A stretch of DNA of 64,000 bases, from assembly GCF_000337835.1 (NCBI RefSeq), contig NZ_AOLM01000007.1, positions 1 to 64,000 of the forward strand. The letters are read 5' to 3'. Both the position numbers and the translations under genes were made by a program. Positions 40,299-50,469 of the stretch are shown one piece after another. A model generated the notes under the pieces. That model was not told the origin of the DNA. It saw nothing but the letters and a program-made list of their open reading frames with translations, and ran no database searches. The stretch's first letter is position 1; every line of letters begins with the position of its first letter. Source of the stretch: Haloferax sulfurifontis ATCC BAA-897. GTDB taxonomy: Archaea > Halobacteriota > Halobacteria > Halobacteriales > Haloferacaceae.

Positions 40299-43200
40299 TT
40301 AGACTGCGACCGCGCTCCCGCCGGCTGTCGACCCGAGAGCGGGCGTCATGTCAGCCGGGACCGCGGCAGTCGCCCGGACAGCGACTGTGCCCACGAACGG
40401 GACGTTGATGTCGGCCGTCCGAACCGCAATCCAATGTCGGACGCGGTCGAGCGTTCCGGGGTTGTTGTTGATGCGCAACGACAGCTCGCCGTCAGCGTCC
40501 GTCCAACTGCTAATCGTCGTCGATGACGAACTGCCCGACACTTCGCCGAATCGCGTGCTCGCGTCTCGCGTGATGGGTTGGGAGTCGCCGCGGTAGAGGA
40601 GTGCGTTGTCGTTGAGCGCCGCCGTGTGGTAGACGACCTCCACGTGCCTGTTCACGCTCTCACGGTCGTCGCCGCGAACCACGCGGACCGTCCGCGTCGA
40701 GTCCGACGACACCGAGAGGCCGGAGTCATAGACGTGGACCACGTTCGGAACGTCATCGCCTTGACCGACCTGCGCGGTGAACGAAACCGCACCTGACGAG
40801 TCGACGTCGACTGCGCCACTTTCCAGGCCGTCGCCGACCTGCGCGATAGTTCCGAACGGCGTTTCGACCGCCCGGATGCCCGTCGGCCGGTCGCGGTCAG
40901 CGCTCGCCGCCTTCACGCGAACCGGGAGGACGTGCTGGCGACCTTCGAAGTCCTCGAAGGTCAGCCGCGCCGTGTGAACGCCCTGCCCGCCCGTCTGGAA
41001 CGTCACCTCGCCCGTCGAGTTGTTGACTGTCGTCGCGAGCGTCTGTCCGTTCGGGCCGTACGCTTCGGCGCTCACGACGCTCTTGAACGACGAGTCCTCG
41101 CCGGGGTTCAGCCGCATCGACAGCGTGTCGCTCGGTCCCGGCGACAGCGTCGACATCGACACCGACGACAGCGACGGCACCTCGCCGTCGTACGCCGGGT
41201 TCGACACCGACGAAGACGACGCCTTGCCGATGCCGTCGCCATTCGCGACTGTCACGTCGAACCGGACGCCTGCCACGTCGCTCGGCATCGGGTACTCCTC
41301 AACGGTCACCGTCGACGAACCGAAGCCGGCCGCCGTCCCCGGCGACGATTCGATGTTGATGTACTCGTCGGAGATGACCTGACTCGTCCCGTTCGTGTAG
41401 TGCGCTTTCACGATGACGTTCTCAAGGTCGAGGCCGACGTCGAGGAACTCCTGCGACCATGTGACGGTGTCGCTTGCGCGTTCGACTGTCTCCTCGCCTG
41501 TCTCGATGGACGACTGCAGTTCCGACAGCGATTGCTGGAGCTTCGAGATGCGTTCGCGGAGTTCGGCATCGCTCGTCTCGTTGAGGTCGATGCCGACCGC
41601 GTCGTCACCGAGGAGGTCTTTGTACCGCTCTTGGAGTTTGTCGTTCTGTGTTCTGAGGTCGAACAACTCCTCGTAGAGGTCCTCCCTCTGCGTGCGCGTC
41701 AGGTCTTCAATCCGCTGTTGGAGCGCGCTCGGCAGTTCCGAGAACGACTCGTTGTTGAACAGTGAATCGAGCAGGCCGAGCTGTTCTTGGAACGCCGTGA
41801 GGTTGCCGTACTGCGGGTACGACACTTCGAGCAACGTGATGTCGACGTTCTGCTTCGGCGGCCGGACTGTCACCGGCGCGCTCGGCGAGTAGATAGTCGT
41901 GTTCTGGAGCTTTTCGATGGCCTCCAGCGACTGCTGTGTCTGTTGCTCGTTGAGGTCCTCCAGCGTCTCCGCGTCGACCTCGTAGTAGTCGCGGATACTC
42001 TGCTCGGTGAGGTTCTGCGGGTCTATCGGGATGTTCGGCGCTTTGCGCGCCGTCACCGTCACGACCTTCGCGTTCGACGGCACGTCGAGCGAGTAGTAGC
42101 CCGTCGCGTTCGTCGTCGTCGTCACCCGCTGGAGCGCGCCCGAGTTGAGTTGGTCCTTGATTGCCTGCGCGCCGTCGGTGAGCGTTCCGTTGATGGTTTT
42201 GAGTGCGTCGTCGAGCGATGGCGTCGGGTCCCCGACTTTGATGAGGTACGAGAAGTCCGACCCCTCAGCGCTCACACGGTAGATACCGTCGTTCAACGTG
42301 ACGGTCGCGTAGTTCAGTTCGGACGGGTCGGCGAAGCCACCACCGGCCGTCTCTGTCGTTTCACGGCGGTAGGTCGTCACGACCTCGCCAGTCGGGCTGA
42401 GCTTTTCGATGACTGCCGTCCCCTGTACGATGCGACCGGGGACCTGCGCGTCGTACTCGTGCTGGTTCAGGTAGCGGCCCCGTTGCGACGGGTCGCCCAC
42501 GACGAGTGCGAGTTCCTCGTTTGCGGGCACGTTCGCCCACATCGGGTTTTGGAGGTTCGACGAGTCGAGAATCCACGGAGCTGTTCCGACATCCGATTCG
42601 GAGTAGACGCCGACGTACTGCGCGTCGATCTGCGTGAGTCGGCCCGCCCCACCATCGTAGAGGTTGAACGACGATTCGAGTTGGTCCGTCCACACCGAAG
42701 GAATCGGGTCTTGAAGCGACGACAGCGTGTCTTCGGCTTGGGCGACACTCGGTTGCGTGGCGACCATCGCCTCGACGGTCGCGTTCTCAACTGGTGCGCC
42801 AGACTGGGTTTTGACCGTCCCGTCGATTGTGGGGCCTGAGGACCCACCACGGGTTATCTGCGACACACTCGAATTTTGAGTCACATAGTCAAAGTGGACC
42901 GGAGAATCAACAGGCAAATTATCCATTCCCAATCCGACAGTCCCAAAGTCCCCACCGTCAGTTTTTGAGAACTCTGCACCAGTGTAGTTAGCGAGGACTT
43001 CCCCATCTGGCTCTAATATTTTAATGTCGTATGTCTGCGAAGTGTAATTTATATTTTCAGCGCGAATCAGTCTCCACCCGTCAGTAGTCCGGTTTATTGT
43101 CAATCCAGTGTTCTGTTCAATCCCGTCACCATTTCCGTCAACGGAGCCGTACCAAAGCTCCCCATTTTTTTGTATTTCAATCCAGACGTTCCAATTCGTG

Positions 43201-43577
43201 CTTGATTCCCGCCCCCACATGAAGACGTTTTCATCCCCATGGTAAGCAACAGAGACGTTTCTTGGGTTCCCGTATGATGTCTTTGTGCTGTTTTGTGCAA
43301 AGATGTGCCTGTTGCTATCACTCCCCTCTATGAACGAAATCGACTGGTCACCATCATACGCGAGCGATGTGTTCGTCTCCCAGTATCCAGACGAACTCTC
43401 ATACCCGTACAATATCCAATTCTCATGCAACTGAGAATCGGAGTATTCGAAGCTTGTGACATTATATTCGTCATCATTGCTGACAGCAGATGCAACCTGC
43501 ACAGTCGGTGCAAACAATGAAAATGTGATTAACAATACCATAACCACCGGGCCGACTTTCTCTGCTTTGTCAATCAT
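40299..43577 (-). CDS. Giant surface protein, putative adhesin (1092 aa)
   Basis: 1092 residues with a signal peptide (about 1-31). The first 240 residues form a beta-rich, Trp/Tyr-rich module resembling a LamG-type jelly roll and are encoded by AT-rich DNA. Then a carboxypeptidase-regulatory-like segment (TIDGTVKTQSGAPVENATVEAMV), a coiled-coil region (about 560-700) and Ig-like beta repeats follow. It is likely a receptor-binding or stalk-like surface protein of the cluster. Confidence 0.65.
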   Translation of the reverse strand: MIDKAEKVGPVVMVLLITFSLFAPTVQVASAVSNDDEYNVTSFEYSDSQLHENWILYGYESSSGYWETNTSLAYDGDQSISFIEGSDSNRHIFAQNSTKTSYGNPRNVSVAYHGDENVFMWGRESSTNWNVWIEIQKNGELWYGSVDGNGDGIEQNTGLTINRTTDGWRLIRAENINYTSQTYDIKILEPDGEVLANYTGAEFSKTDGGDFGTVGLGMDNLPVDSPVHFDYVTQNSSVSQITRGGSSGPTIDGTVKTQSGAPVENATVEAMVATQPSVAQAEDTLSSLQDPIPSVWTDQLESSFNLYDGGAGRLTQIDAQYVGVYSESDVGTAPWILDSSNLQNPMWANVPANEELALVVGDPSQRGRYLNQHEYDAQVPGRIVQGTAVIEKLSPTGEVVTTYRRETTETAGGGFADPSELNYATVTLNDGIYRVSAEGSDFSYLIKVGDPTPSLDDALKTINGTLTDGAQAIKDQLNSGALQRVTTTTNATGYYSLDVPSNAKVVTVTARKAPNIPIDPQNLTEQSIRDYYEVDAETLEDLNEQQTQQSLEAIEKLQNTTIYSPSAPVTVRPPKQNVDITLLEVSYPQYGNLTAFQEQLGLLDSLFNNESFSELPSALQQRIEDLTRTQREDLYEELFDLRTQNDKLQERYKDLLGDDAVGIDLNETSDAELRERISKLQQSLSELQSSIETGEETVERASDTVTWSQEFLDVGLDLENVIVKAHYTNGTSQVISDEYINIESSPGTAAGFGSSTVTVEEYPMPSDVAGVRFDVTVANGDGIGKASSSSVSNPAYDGEVPSLSSVSMSTLSPGPSDTLSMRLNPGEDSSFKSVVSAEAYGPNGQTLATTVNNSTGEVTFQTGGQGVHTARLTFEDFEGRQHVLPVRVKAASADRDRPTGIRAVETPFGTIAQVGDGLESGAVDVDSSGAVSFTAQVGQGDDVPNVVHVYDSGLSVSSDSTRTVRVVRGDDRESVNRHVEVVYHTAALNDNALLYRGDSQPITRDASTRFGEVSGSSSSTTISSWTDADGELSLRINNNPGTLDRVRHWIAVRTADINVPFVGTVAVRATAAVPADMTPALGSTAGGSAVAV

Positions 43578-43670
43578 GAATCAAAACGCCTCCTCTTCGA
43601 TTTGTCGGCGTGTTAGTTCTGCGGTGATGCCACTCACGGAGTCTGATTTTTGTGATTTCATTGGTCTGGT

Positions 43671-44141
43671 TTATCGACCGTCGATTTTTGACGGGGCGTT
43701 TCTAAAGAACGCGACCACGGACGCAAAGAAAACGACAACTGCAGAGAGAACAATGTTCACAGTCTCGATGATCGGAACTCTGACCTTCAACGTCTCAATA
43801 ATCAAGACTGGTGACTCGTAGATGACAAACAGGTTCAGTAGCACGTCCATAACAGAAAACAGGCCGAGGACGGTGGCACCTAGAAGAACAGTGTTTGGAA
43901 ACTCGGAATGAAACCGCTCTAAGACGGCGAACGCGAGCGAAATTCCAACCACTGCGAAAAGACCAGAAAGTGCGAACCCAATTTGTTCGAAGAGCACCGC
44001 AGTCAGCGGATTCGATTCTGTGGAAACTCCAGTTGTTATCGAGAGCAGGGTTAGAATGAACGCAGTTACGGTTCCGCAAAGCGTGACTGCTTCTAACTGT
44101 CTGAGATTGGGTCGGTCTGTCAACGGCGCGCAGTTCTTCAT
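43671..44141 (-). CDS. Four-helix membrane protein (156 aa)
   Basis: 156 residues with four hydrophobic helices (about 17-37, 50-72, 82-108, 124-147). LEAVTLCGTVTAF...TESNPLTA recalls DUF5658-type membrane proteins, weakly. Encoded in the same AT-rich patch as the start of the 1092-residue gene, so it may have been acquired together with it. Confidence 0.6.
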   Translation of the reverse strand: MKNCAPLTDRPNLRQLEAVTLCGTVTAFILTLLSITTGVSTESNPLTAVLFEQIGFALSGLFAVVGISLAFAVLERFHSEFPNTVLLGATVLGLFSVMDVLLNLFVIYESPVLIIETLKVRVPIIETVNIVLSAVVVFFASVVAFFRNAPSKIDGR

Positions 44142-44173
44142 TTTTGGTATTAATTAGTTCGTACGTTTTCTTT

Positions 44174-44875
44174 TCAAAATCCGAGGCCGTCGAGGCGGTC
44201 GGGGTCGTCGATACAGCGGACGACTTCTTCCATGATTTTCACGTCCGGCTTTCGCCGCGACTGCGCCGACTTGTACGCACACGCGAGCGAGCGGATGCGT
44301 GAGGCCGTCTGCTCCCGGAGCGAGTACCGCACGTCGGCTTGGGCGTAGTCGAGCACTTGGTCGACGACGTCGAGGAACTCCGCTTTTGGCTGGTCGCCGA
44401 TGAGTGGCCCGGAGATGTGCCCCGAGCGCTCCGAGACGCGATAGCGCCGGTGGTCGGCGTACATCACCCGGCCTTCCAGCTCGTCGGCGGACGCGCCGGC
44501 GTCGTCATCCAACCCACGGTCGACGAACACGACCGAGCGCTCGACGTAGACTTCGGGGTTAGTCATCTGTTCGAGTCGGTTTTCCTCGTGTTTCGTGACC
44601 GGGCAGAACAGTTTGGCGGACTCTTTGAGCAGGTTGTGGGCGACCCACTCGGCGCGCGTCGTCCCTTGCTTTTCGTCGTGGTGGTGACCCCAATCGCGCT
44701 CGGGTTCGTCGTCTTCGTCGTCGCCGCCAGTGTCCTTCTCGTCGATGAGACCTTCGCCGTCGTCGTACCACCAGTCCAGTGGGCCTCCACCCGCGCCTTT
44801 CGGACCGTACTTCACACGCGACTCCGGTTGTCGAGAGCCGGCGCTGTCGCTCTGTTCGGATGCTGTTTTGGGCAT
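44174..44875 (-). CDS. Soluble hypothetical protein (233 aa)
   Basis: 233 residues from the ATG at 44875. Acidic, His-rich N-terminal third (DWGHHHDEKQ), then a helical C-terminal region with an Arg-rich end (SQSRRKPDVKIMEEVVRC). GC-rich again. First gene of the envelope operon. The 290-bp gap upstream (44876-45165) has a TATA-like TTAAATATT near 45092 and no supported gene. Confidence 0.6.
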   Translation of the reverse strand: MPKTASEQSDSAGSRQPESRVKYGPKGAGGGPLDWWYDDGEGLIDEKDTGGDDEDDEPERDWGHHHDEKQGTTRAEWVAHNLLKESAKLFCPVTKHEENRLEQMTNPEVYVERSVVFVDRGLDDDAGASADELEGRVMYADHRRYRVSERSGHISGPLIGDQPKAEFLDVVDQVLDYAQADVRYSLREQTASRIRSLACAYKSAQSRRKPDVKIMEEVVRCIDDPDRLDGLGF

Positions 44876-45165
44876 GGTTATGTCGGATTTTCCAGCGCGG
44901 CCGTAGTCTAGTGCCGCCGCTGTGTTTCGACGCCAACAATCCGACCACTCCGACGCTCTCGCGCGGGAATTGGCCGTCACCGCCCCTCCGACTCAGGCTT
45001 TGAGTCCCAAGACCGGCCGCGGTTCACCCACGTCTCTCGGACTATGGGTCTTGTGGCGAAGTGTTATCAGATTCATTGACAGTCAGGGACTTAAATATTC
45101 GCGTACGGAAGGCTATTGTAGCACTTCGAGCGCCCATTTTCGCACGTCGAGTGCTTTCTGATGCG

Positions 45166-46473
45166 TCAGTCGATGCGGCGGTACCCACCCCCGTCAAGTT
45201 TCTCGACGAAACCGTACTTCGACGCCGCCTCGTCGAGGAGCTGAATCGCCGGACCAAGTTCCTTGTCGTCGAACGCGTCGACGACCGCGTTCGCCGCTTC
45301 CGCGACGTCCACCACTTCGTCGACCGGGAGCGCGTCGGCCGCGTGGCGCGCCGCTTGCCGCGGGGTCATCCTATCGCCATCGCCGTCGTCGCCATCGCCG
45401 CCGTCGTCGTCGTCGTCGCTGTCACCCCCGTTGGCGTCGTCACGTTCGTTCGCCACCTGTTCGTCGTTGGTGTCGTCACCGTCCCCACCGTTGGTGTTGG
45501 ACGCCTCATCGGCGTCCTCGGTCTGGTCCTCCCCACCGTCAGCGACCGTCTCCTGCGAGTCGAGGCCGGTCTGGTCGGGACTCCGCGTCTTCACTTCGAC
45601 TTCCGTGATGCCCGAGAGAACGGCCGTCATGCCCTCCGCAGTCTCGCGGAACTTGATGTTGCGCAGGCGGACGGTGTCGCCTTCTTCGACGCCGGCCTCG
45701 CCGAGCGGGTCCGTGCCCTCGCACTCGTACGGGACGATGTTCCCGGCGTCGTCTTTGATGTGGCCCTTGCCCTGCATCCACTCCGGCGGCTCCAGTATCT
45801 CGTCCACGCGAACGGTCGCGTTGCCGATGCCTTTCGACGGCGACGCCAGCACGGCGGCCGGTTCGCTGTCTTCGGCGTCGGCCGACTCGTCGGTCGCGGC
45901 GTCTTCTTCGTCGCCGGTCCATGCCGCCTTCGAGAAGTCTTCTAACTGCTCCGCGGCGCTCGCGACGTGGATGCCGCAGGCGTTCCCGATGCCCGCGGTG
46001 TACTGCGAGTGGGTCACCATGTAGCCGTCGCCCTGCTCGACCTGCTCTTTCATCCGGTCGCGGTAGTCCTTCGCCCGGTTCAGGAAGTCCTCGGAACTCA
46101 GGTCGTGGTCTTTGACGTACTTCGAGACCTCGTCGAACGACTGGTTGAGGTTCAAGCGGAGTTCCGCCGACGCCTTGTCCTCGTGAACGAACTTGAAGTG
46201 CGTCTCCTGTTCGAGGTAGCCCGCACGCGCCGCGCGCTGCGCGAGGCCGATGAACTGGTCAAGGTGCGACTCGCGACCGCCCGCACCGCCCATCTCCTCG
46301 GCGGCGTACAGGATAGCCTCGTCAACGTCGGTCCGCGTCGGCATATCCAGGTCCGAGAGTTCGCGACCGTCGTCAAGTTCCGCGAGCATCATCTTCGCGA
46401 AGCCGCGGAAGACGGTCATCCCGAAGTGGATAGTCTGGAGGCCCTGCCGCGGTAGGTCGTCAAGCTCGTTCAT
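45166..46473 (-). CDS. OB-fold partner protein of the primase-helicase (435 aa)
   Basis: 435 residues, start overlapping the primase stop by ATGA. An N-terminal helical region, then a module AELRLNLNQSFDEVSKYV...YMVTHSQYTAGIGNACGIHVA (about 110-190) shared with the HNH protein at 50927. Next an OB-fold-like stretch (VRVDEILEPPEW...GDTVRLRNIKF, about 230-300) typical of ssDNA-binding proteins, a long Asp/Gly linker and a C-terminal wHTH-like end. Probably works with the primase-helicase at the fork. Confidence 0.65.
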   Translation of the reverse strand: MNELDDLPRQGLQTIHFGMTVFRGFAKMMLAELDDGRELSDLDMPTRTDVDEAILYAAEEMGGAGGRESHLDQFIGLAQRAARAGYLEQETHFKFVHEDKASAELRLNLNQSFDEVSKYVKDHDLSSEDFLNRAKDYRDRMKEQVEQGDGYMVTHSQYTAGIGNACGIHVASAAEQLEDFSKAAWTGDEEDAATDESADAEDSEPAAVLASPSKGIGNATVRVDEILEPPEWMQGKGHIKDDAGNIVPYECEGTDPLGEAGVEEGDTVRLRNIKFRETAEGMTAVLSGITEVEVKTRSPDQTGLDSQETVADGGEDQTEDADEASNTNGGDGDDTNDEQVANERDDANGGDSDDDDDGGDGDDGDGDRMTPRQAARHAADALPVDEVVDVAEAANAVVDAFDDKELGPAIQLLDEAASKYGFVEKLDGGGYRRID

Positions 46474-49400
46474 GCCGGCTCGCGCGATTCGCGCCACGTT
46501 TCGCGGAGATCGTCGAACGGCATCGACAGCGCGAACCGGTAGAACGCCAGCGCGTGTTGGGAGAGGTCGAGCCCTTCGAAGTGGTGCGTCTTCGCGTCGG
46601 GGTCTTCGGACTCGTCCCAGTCGAGACCGGCGAGTTCGGCGAACGCGCGGTTCATCTGGTTGCCCGCGCCTTTCACGTCGTCGCGGAAGGCGACCTGAAT
46701 CGACCGGCGCTCCTCGGCGCTTCCCTGAATGGCCTGCTCGCCCGTGATGACGATAGGCGCTCGCAGGTGGTACTCCTCGGTCGACTTGTCGGCGTTCCCG
46801 CGAGTGTCGTACTCCCACTTCGTGTTGAGGCGAAGCAGGTTCTGGAACGCGTCGAGCCGGTAGTCGGCGATGTCGCCCGGCTTGTACTCGTCGAACCAGA
46901 TGGGAACCGCGTTCGAGGACGCCATCGCGGCCATCAGCGTGAACGTCGTCGAGTCGACCTTCTTGCCCGACCCGTCCATGCCGAACATCTGCGTCAGCGT
47001 CTCGACTGTCGACGACTTCCCCGCGCCCGTCCCGCCGCGGATGTGCATGTGGTTGAACTGGCCTTCCTCGTCTTGGATGAACGGCCGGAGCGGCGCGGAG
47101 TAGAACCACCCGAGGACCGGAAGCAGGCGCTCGTGGTGTCGCGTCTTGTGGACCAGTTCGAGCATGTCCACGACCTCGGCGGGGTCGTACTCGGTGTGCT
47201 TGTCGGGCGACAGCGACCACGCGCGCTCGACGTCGATTTTTCGCTCTTGGTAGACGTGCGTCGGGTCGTCCGTCCACCCGTCGTGGCGCAGGACGCCGTT
47301 CGGCGTCACGAACTCGTCGCGGTGCAGGCCCATGTGGTGCGTGCCGTCGCGCTCGGGCGCTTCCTGCAGGCCCACCACCTTGCGCACTTCGTTGAGGTCC
47401 GACTGACTGCCGTCGAACGTCGTCGTCCGACCGAGGACGACCGTGTCGCGGAAGCGCCGCACGTCGTTGAACACGTCCATCGAACACGTCAGCTCGTACG
47501 CCGGCTCCGGCCCGCGCGGCCAGACGGTGAGCTGGACGAGAATTTCGTTACCGCGCTCGGCGCGCAGGAACGACCGCGCTTCGAGTTCGAAGTTCGTGAC
47601 CTCCTCGTAGTACGTGTCGCCGTCCTGCGTCGTCTTCCAGTAGCCGTAGCCGCCGTCCGAGTAGTCTATCGCCGCGCCGGCGACGACCTTCTCGCCCGGT
47701 GGCTTGCTCCCCGGCGTTGCCGGCGGGGTCGTGTTCGTCGTTTCGTGGAGTTCGCCGCCGTCCGCGTCTTCGGCTTCGGTGTCGGCTTCGGTGTCGTCGG
47801 CGGCGTTCGAGTCGTTGGAGGCCGCCGTGTCGGCCGTCTCCGTGGTGTCGGACGCGTCCGAGGCGTCGGGTGCCTCCAGTTCCTCGTCGCCCCACAGGTC
47901 GGTCTCCGGCGGCCGCTCGCCGTCGTCGGTCATGTACTCGCGACCGTGGTCGAACCCCTCGTCTTCGAGTGCGGCGAGCGCACGGTTGTACGTCGTCGCT
48001 CCGGGGAACGCCTTGAACGAGCGCCCGTCGTCGCCCTGCTTGCGGACAAACGCGTCCTCGGGGAGCACGCCGAGCGCGACCGCCGCCTGCCGGACCGCCC
48101 AAAACGGCATCGTCTCGTACGCTTCCTCGCCGTCGCGTTTCTCGGACCCCGCTTCCGGTATCCACACCGGGATGCTGAACCCGAGGCCGCGCAGGTGGTC
48201 GACGCCCGTCGCCCAATCGGAGCCTTTGGCGATGTCGCCTTTCGTCCAGTTCTCCTCGGCGATGAGCGCCATCTCAACGGCCGTTCCGTGCTTGTTCCCG
48301 TCGCCGGTATCGACGAACGTTCCCTTTTCGAGGTCGATGTACGTCGCCGACCCGTTGGAGTTCCGCCCCCAAATCGGGATGAACGCACGCTTGCCGCTAC
48401 TGGAATTGTCGGTTTTTCCCGACGCTTGGTCGGTCCACTGGTGAACGATGGTCCGCTCGGCGACTGACTCCGCGTCGAGCCGGTCGAGTGCGTCGTAGAT
48501 GTCGCGAACGTCCGTCGTCAGCGCGAGTTCCGACGGGTCCGGGCGGTTCTCGCGAGCGCGTTCACGCGCCGCCTGCGCACGCTGTTCTTCCTCGCGCTCG
48601 TCTTCGACCCACGCCTTCAGCGCCGCCTTCCAGTCGTCGTACTCGGCGCTGTAGTCGGGCCACAGTTCCTCAACGAGCGATTTGATGCACGACGTGTACT
48701 CGGTCGCCGTGAGGTCCGCGGACCACGCGGCGGCCGCGTCGATGAGGTCCTCGTCGACGGCATCGAACGTCGTCAGGTCGTACGACGGGTCGTCGGTGTC
48801 GATGGGCGTCACGACCGCGTCGTGTTTCGAGTGGACCGACAGCGGGGCCTTGAACTTCCGGTTGTGGTTGTTCACCCAGTCCGGGTCGATGACCTCTGCC
48901 GCGCCGTCGACGCGCTCTTCGACGCGCTCTTGCGCGCCCGATAGCCAGTCGTTCGAGCGCGTGATGAACGCCTGCATGATGCGCTCGATGGCGTCATCGT
49001 CGCCGTGGAACGCCTCTGCGATGGGGAGCGTCGCCGCCGGCGCTCCCATGATGTAGAGGCCACCGACCGAGTCGAGTGCAAAGACGGCATCGTCGAATCC
49101 GTACAGCGTTTCGAACTCGTCGACGTACGCCGCGATAGTCTCCTCGACGACCGCCTGCGTCTCGCCGTCGAGGTCGCCGCGCTTCGGCTTCAGCTCGTCA
49201 ACGAGGTCGATGTCGCCCCACGCCATGACGCCGCGGAGGTCCTTTTCGATGGGCGTCGGCTTCCGGCCGTCCCAGACGGTTTCGGAGTTCTCGCGGTCGT
49301 AGTAGCACGGGACTTCGCGAAGGCCGGTCGGGTCCTTGTAGCTCGTCAGCGCGTAGAGACAGCGGTCGACCCGGCCGGCGAGCGTGTCGAAATCGTTCGC

Positions 49401-49649
49401 GAACGTCGCCGCGTGGCCGATGCGGTCGAAGCCCTGTTCGAGCGAATCCAGGTCGTCGTTGTCGCGCTTGACGTACCAGCCGCCCGCGTCGTTCGACCCG
49501 AGCGTCGGGTAGCCGTCCTCGCCGGTCGCTTCCGCGAAGCCTTCCGAGGCGTCGATGCTCGCGAGCGCGTCGTACACGCGACGGACGCGCGAGTAGTGTT
49601 CGCGAACGTCCGTCGTCGTGAGCCCGAGGTCGACGTAGTCGTCGCTCAC
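46470..49649 (-). CDS. Primase-helicase fusion (AEP primase plus SF3/AAA+ ATPase)
   Basis: 1059 residues from a GTG at 49649. The N-terminus is an archaeo-eukaryotic primase: AWGDIDLVDEL (GDID at 145-148) and PLSVHSKHDAVV (the sxH motif). An acidic Thr/Asp linker follows near 600-660. The C-terminal motor has Walker A GGTGAGKSS (from 872), Walker B VPIWFDEY (about 915-922), and APIVITGE as sensor. It would prime and unwind DNA for plasmid replication. The motor is paralogous to the HTH-ATPase at 18842-20056. Confidence 0.85.
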   Translation of the reverse strand: MSDDYVDLGLTTTDVREHYSRVRRVYDALASIDASEGFAEATGEDGYPTLGSNDAGGWYVKRDNDDLDSLEQGFDRIGHAATFANDFDTLAGRVDRCLYALTSYKDPTGLREVPCYYDRENSETVWDGRKPTPIEKDLRGVMAWGDIDLVDELKPKRGDLDGETQAVVEETIAAYVDEFETLYGFDDAVFALDSVGGLYIMGAPAATLPIAEAFHGDDDAIERIMQAFITRSNDWLSGAQERVEERVDGAAEVIDPDWVNNHNRKFKAPLSVHSKHDAVVTPIDTDDPSYDLTTFDAVDEDLIDAAAAWSADLTATEYTSCIKSLVEELWPDYSAEYDDWKAALKAWVEDEREEEQRAQAARERARENRPDPSELALTTDVRDIYDALDRLDAESVAERTIVHQWTDQASGKTDNSSSGKRAFIPIWGRNSNGSATYIDLEKGTFVDTGDGNKHGTAVEMALIAEENWTKGDIAKGSDWATGVDHLRGLGFSIPVWIPEAGSEKRDGEEAYETMPFWAVRQAAVALGVLPEDAFVRKQGDDGRSFKAFPGATTYNRALAALEDEGFDHGREYMTDDGERPPETDLWGDEELEAPDASDASDTTETADTAASNDSNAADDTEADTEAEDADGGELHETTNTTPPATPGSKPPGEKVVAGAAIDYSDGGYGYWKTTQDGDTYYEEVTNFELEARSFLRAERGNEILVQLTVWPRGPEPAYELTCSMDVFNDVRRFRDTVVLGRTTTFDGSQSDLNEVRKVVGLQEAPERDGTHHMGLHRDEFVTPNGVLRHDGWTDDPTHVYQERKIDVERAWSLSPDKHTEYDPAEVVDMLELVHKTRHHERLLPVLGWFYSAPLRPFIQDEEGQFNHMHIRGGTGAGKSSTVETLTQMFGMDGSGKKVDSTTFTLMAAMASSNAVPIWFDEYKPGDIADYRLDAFQNLLRLNTKWEYDTRGNADKSTEEYHLRAPIVITGEQAIQGSAEERRSIQVAFRDDVKGAGNQMNRAFAELAGLDWDESEDPDAKTHHFEGLDLSQHALAFYRFALSMPFDDLRETWRESREPA

Positions 49650-49949
49650 GACTCAGTCACCCCGACACCGCACTCGGTATCGTACTCAGCCTGCTGTGCC
49701 TTCCGCGTCGTTTGAGTATCCGTGTGGTTCACGTAGCTTCTGGCGACACCATCCGCCGCTTGCACGCGGTTTCAGGTGCCTGTGGTGGGGCAGGCTCCCC
49801 CCGAATGCACGAAATGTACATTGAGGGACGTTCGAGGTGCATTAATCGACTTCTAAAAGTGAATTCTGCGTCTTTACCCGGTTCATAACCCGGAATTTGG
49901 GCAAAGAGCGAAGTCAACATTTTAGTACCCCGACCACCAACACTCAGTT

Positions 49950-50092
49950 GACGAGCCACATTCAGGCGTGGGCGCGTCTCGTCGCGACGTGCAATCGCGG
50001 CGAACACGAACTGACCCAACAGTTCGTGAAAGCGAGGCTGGTGACCTGCTTGAGTTCTCTCAAGACCCGTTCGAACCGCTTCAAACGGTTCG
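49950..50092 (-). ncRNA. Candidate structured RNA with four tandem hairpins
   Basis: Four inverted repeats follow one another: CGAACCG (50072-50078/50086-50092), CTTGAG with a 4-nt loop (50049-50064), CACGAACTG with a 6-nt loop (50005-50028), and GACGAG (49950-49955/49978-49983) enclosing the core CCACGCCTGA in minus orientation. All stems are perfect. The block lies between the genes at 50142 and 49649 on the minus strand. A 132-codon frame across it is not credible. The rest of 49650-50141 shows nothing else. Confidence 0.5.
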
Positions 50093-50141
50093 GCTGTAAC
50101 ACAGGTCCCGGCTATTCGTTTCCTCATACCTTCAACGCTCC

Positions 50142-50429
50142 TTAGTCCTCGGTCTCCACAGTCCGACCGCCATCTGCACTTATCAGCGGACGCACTCGTT
50201 CGTACTTAGCAATTTCGTCAACGAGACCTCTGCTTTCAGCCGCGTTCAAAAGCAAAGCCTCGTACGAGTAGCTTTTGGAGACCAGTCTGGCCTGTTCGAT
50301 CTGCTCGTCGTCCAGTACCGAGAGCAGGCCGAGAAGGAACATCGACTGGCTCACGTCACCGCGCATGCTATTGAACAAGTCTCTCTCGGGAGACTTCATG
50401 TATAGCGTCGCGGGTTCTGCCTCTGCCAT
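50142..50429 (-). CDS. Small helical hypothetical protein (95 aa)
   Basis: 95 residues from the ATG at 50429, about 28 nt after TATA-like TTATAAG. Mostly helical (FNSMRGDVSQSMFLLGLLSVLDDEQIEQARLV). No motif recognised. Divergent from the gene at 50568 across a 13-bp palindrome. Confidence 0.6.
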   Translation of the reverse strand: MAEAEPATLYMKSPERDLFNSMRGDVSQSMFLLGLLSVLDDEQIEQARLVSKSYSYEALLLNAAESRGLVDEIAKYERVRPLISADGGRTVETED

Positions 50430-50469
50430 ATGGGTAATGCTATAGCAAGATAACTTATAACTTCGCATT

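Noticed and set aside
24958-43577. A head-tail virus genome
   Set aside because: No terminase, portal, major capsid, tape-measure or tail genes were recognised; the ATPase and membrane proteins fit transfer or vesicle systems better.
49729-50127. 132-codon frame on the minus strand as a gene
   Set aside because: It runs through four perfect hairpins, has no clear promoter or SD, and its composition is unlike the acidic neighbours.
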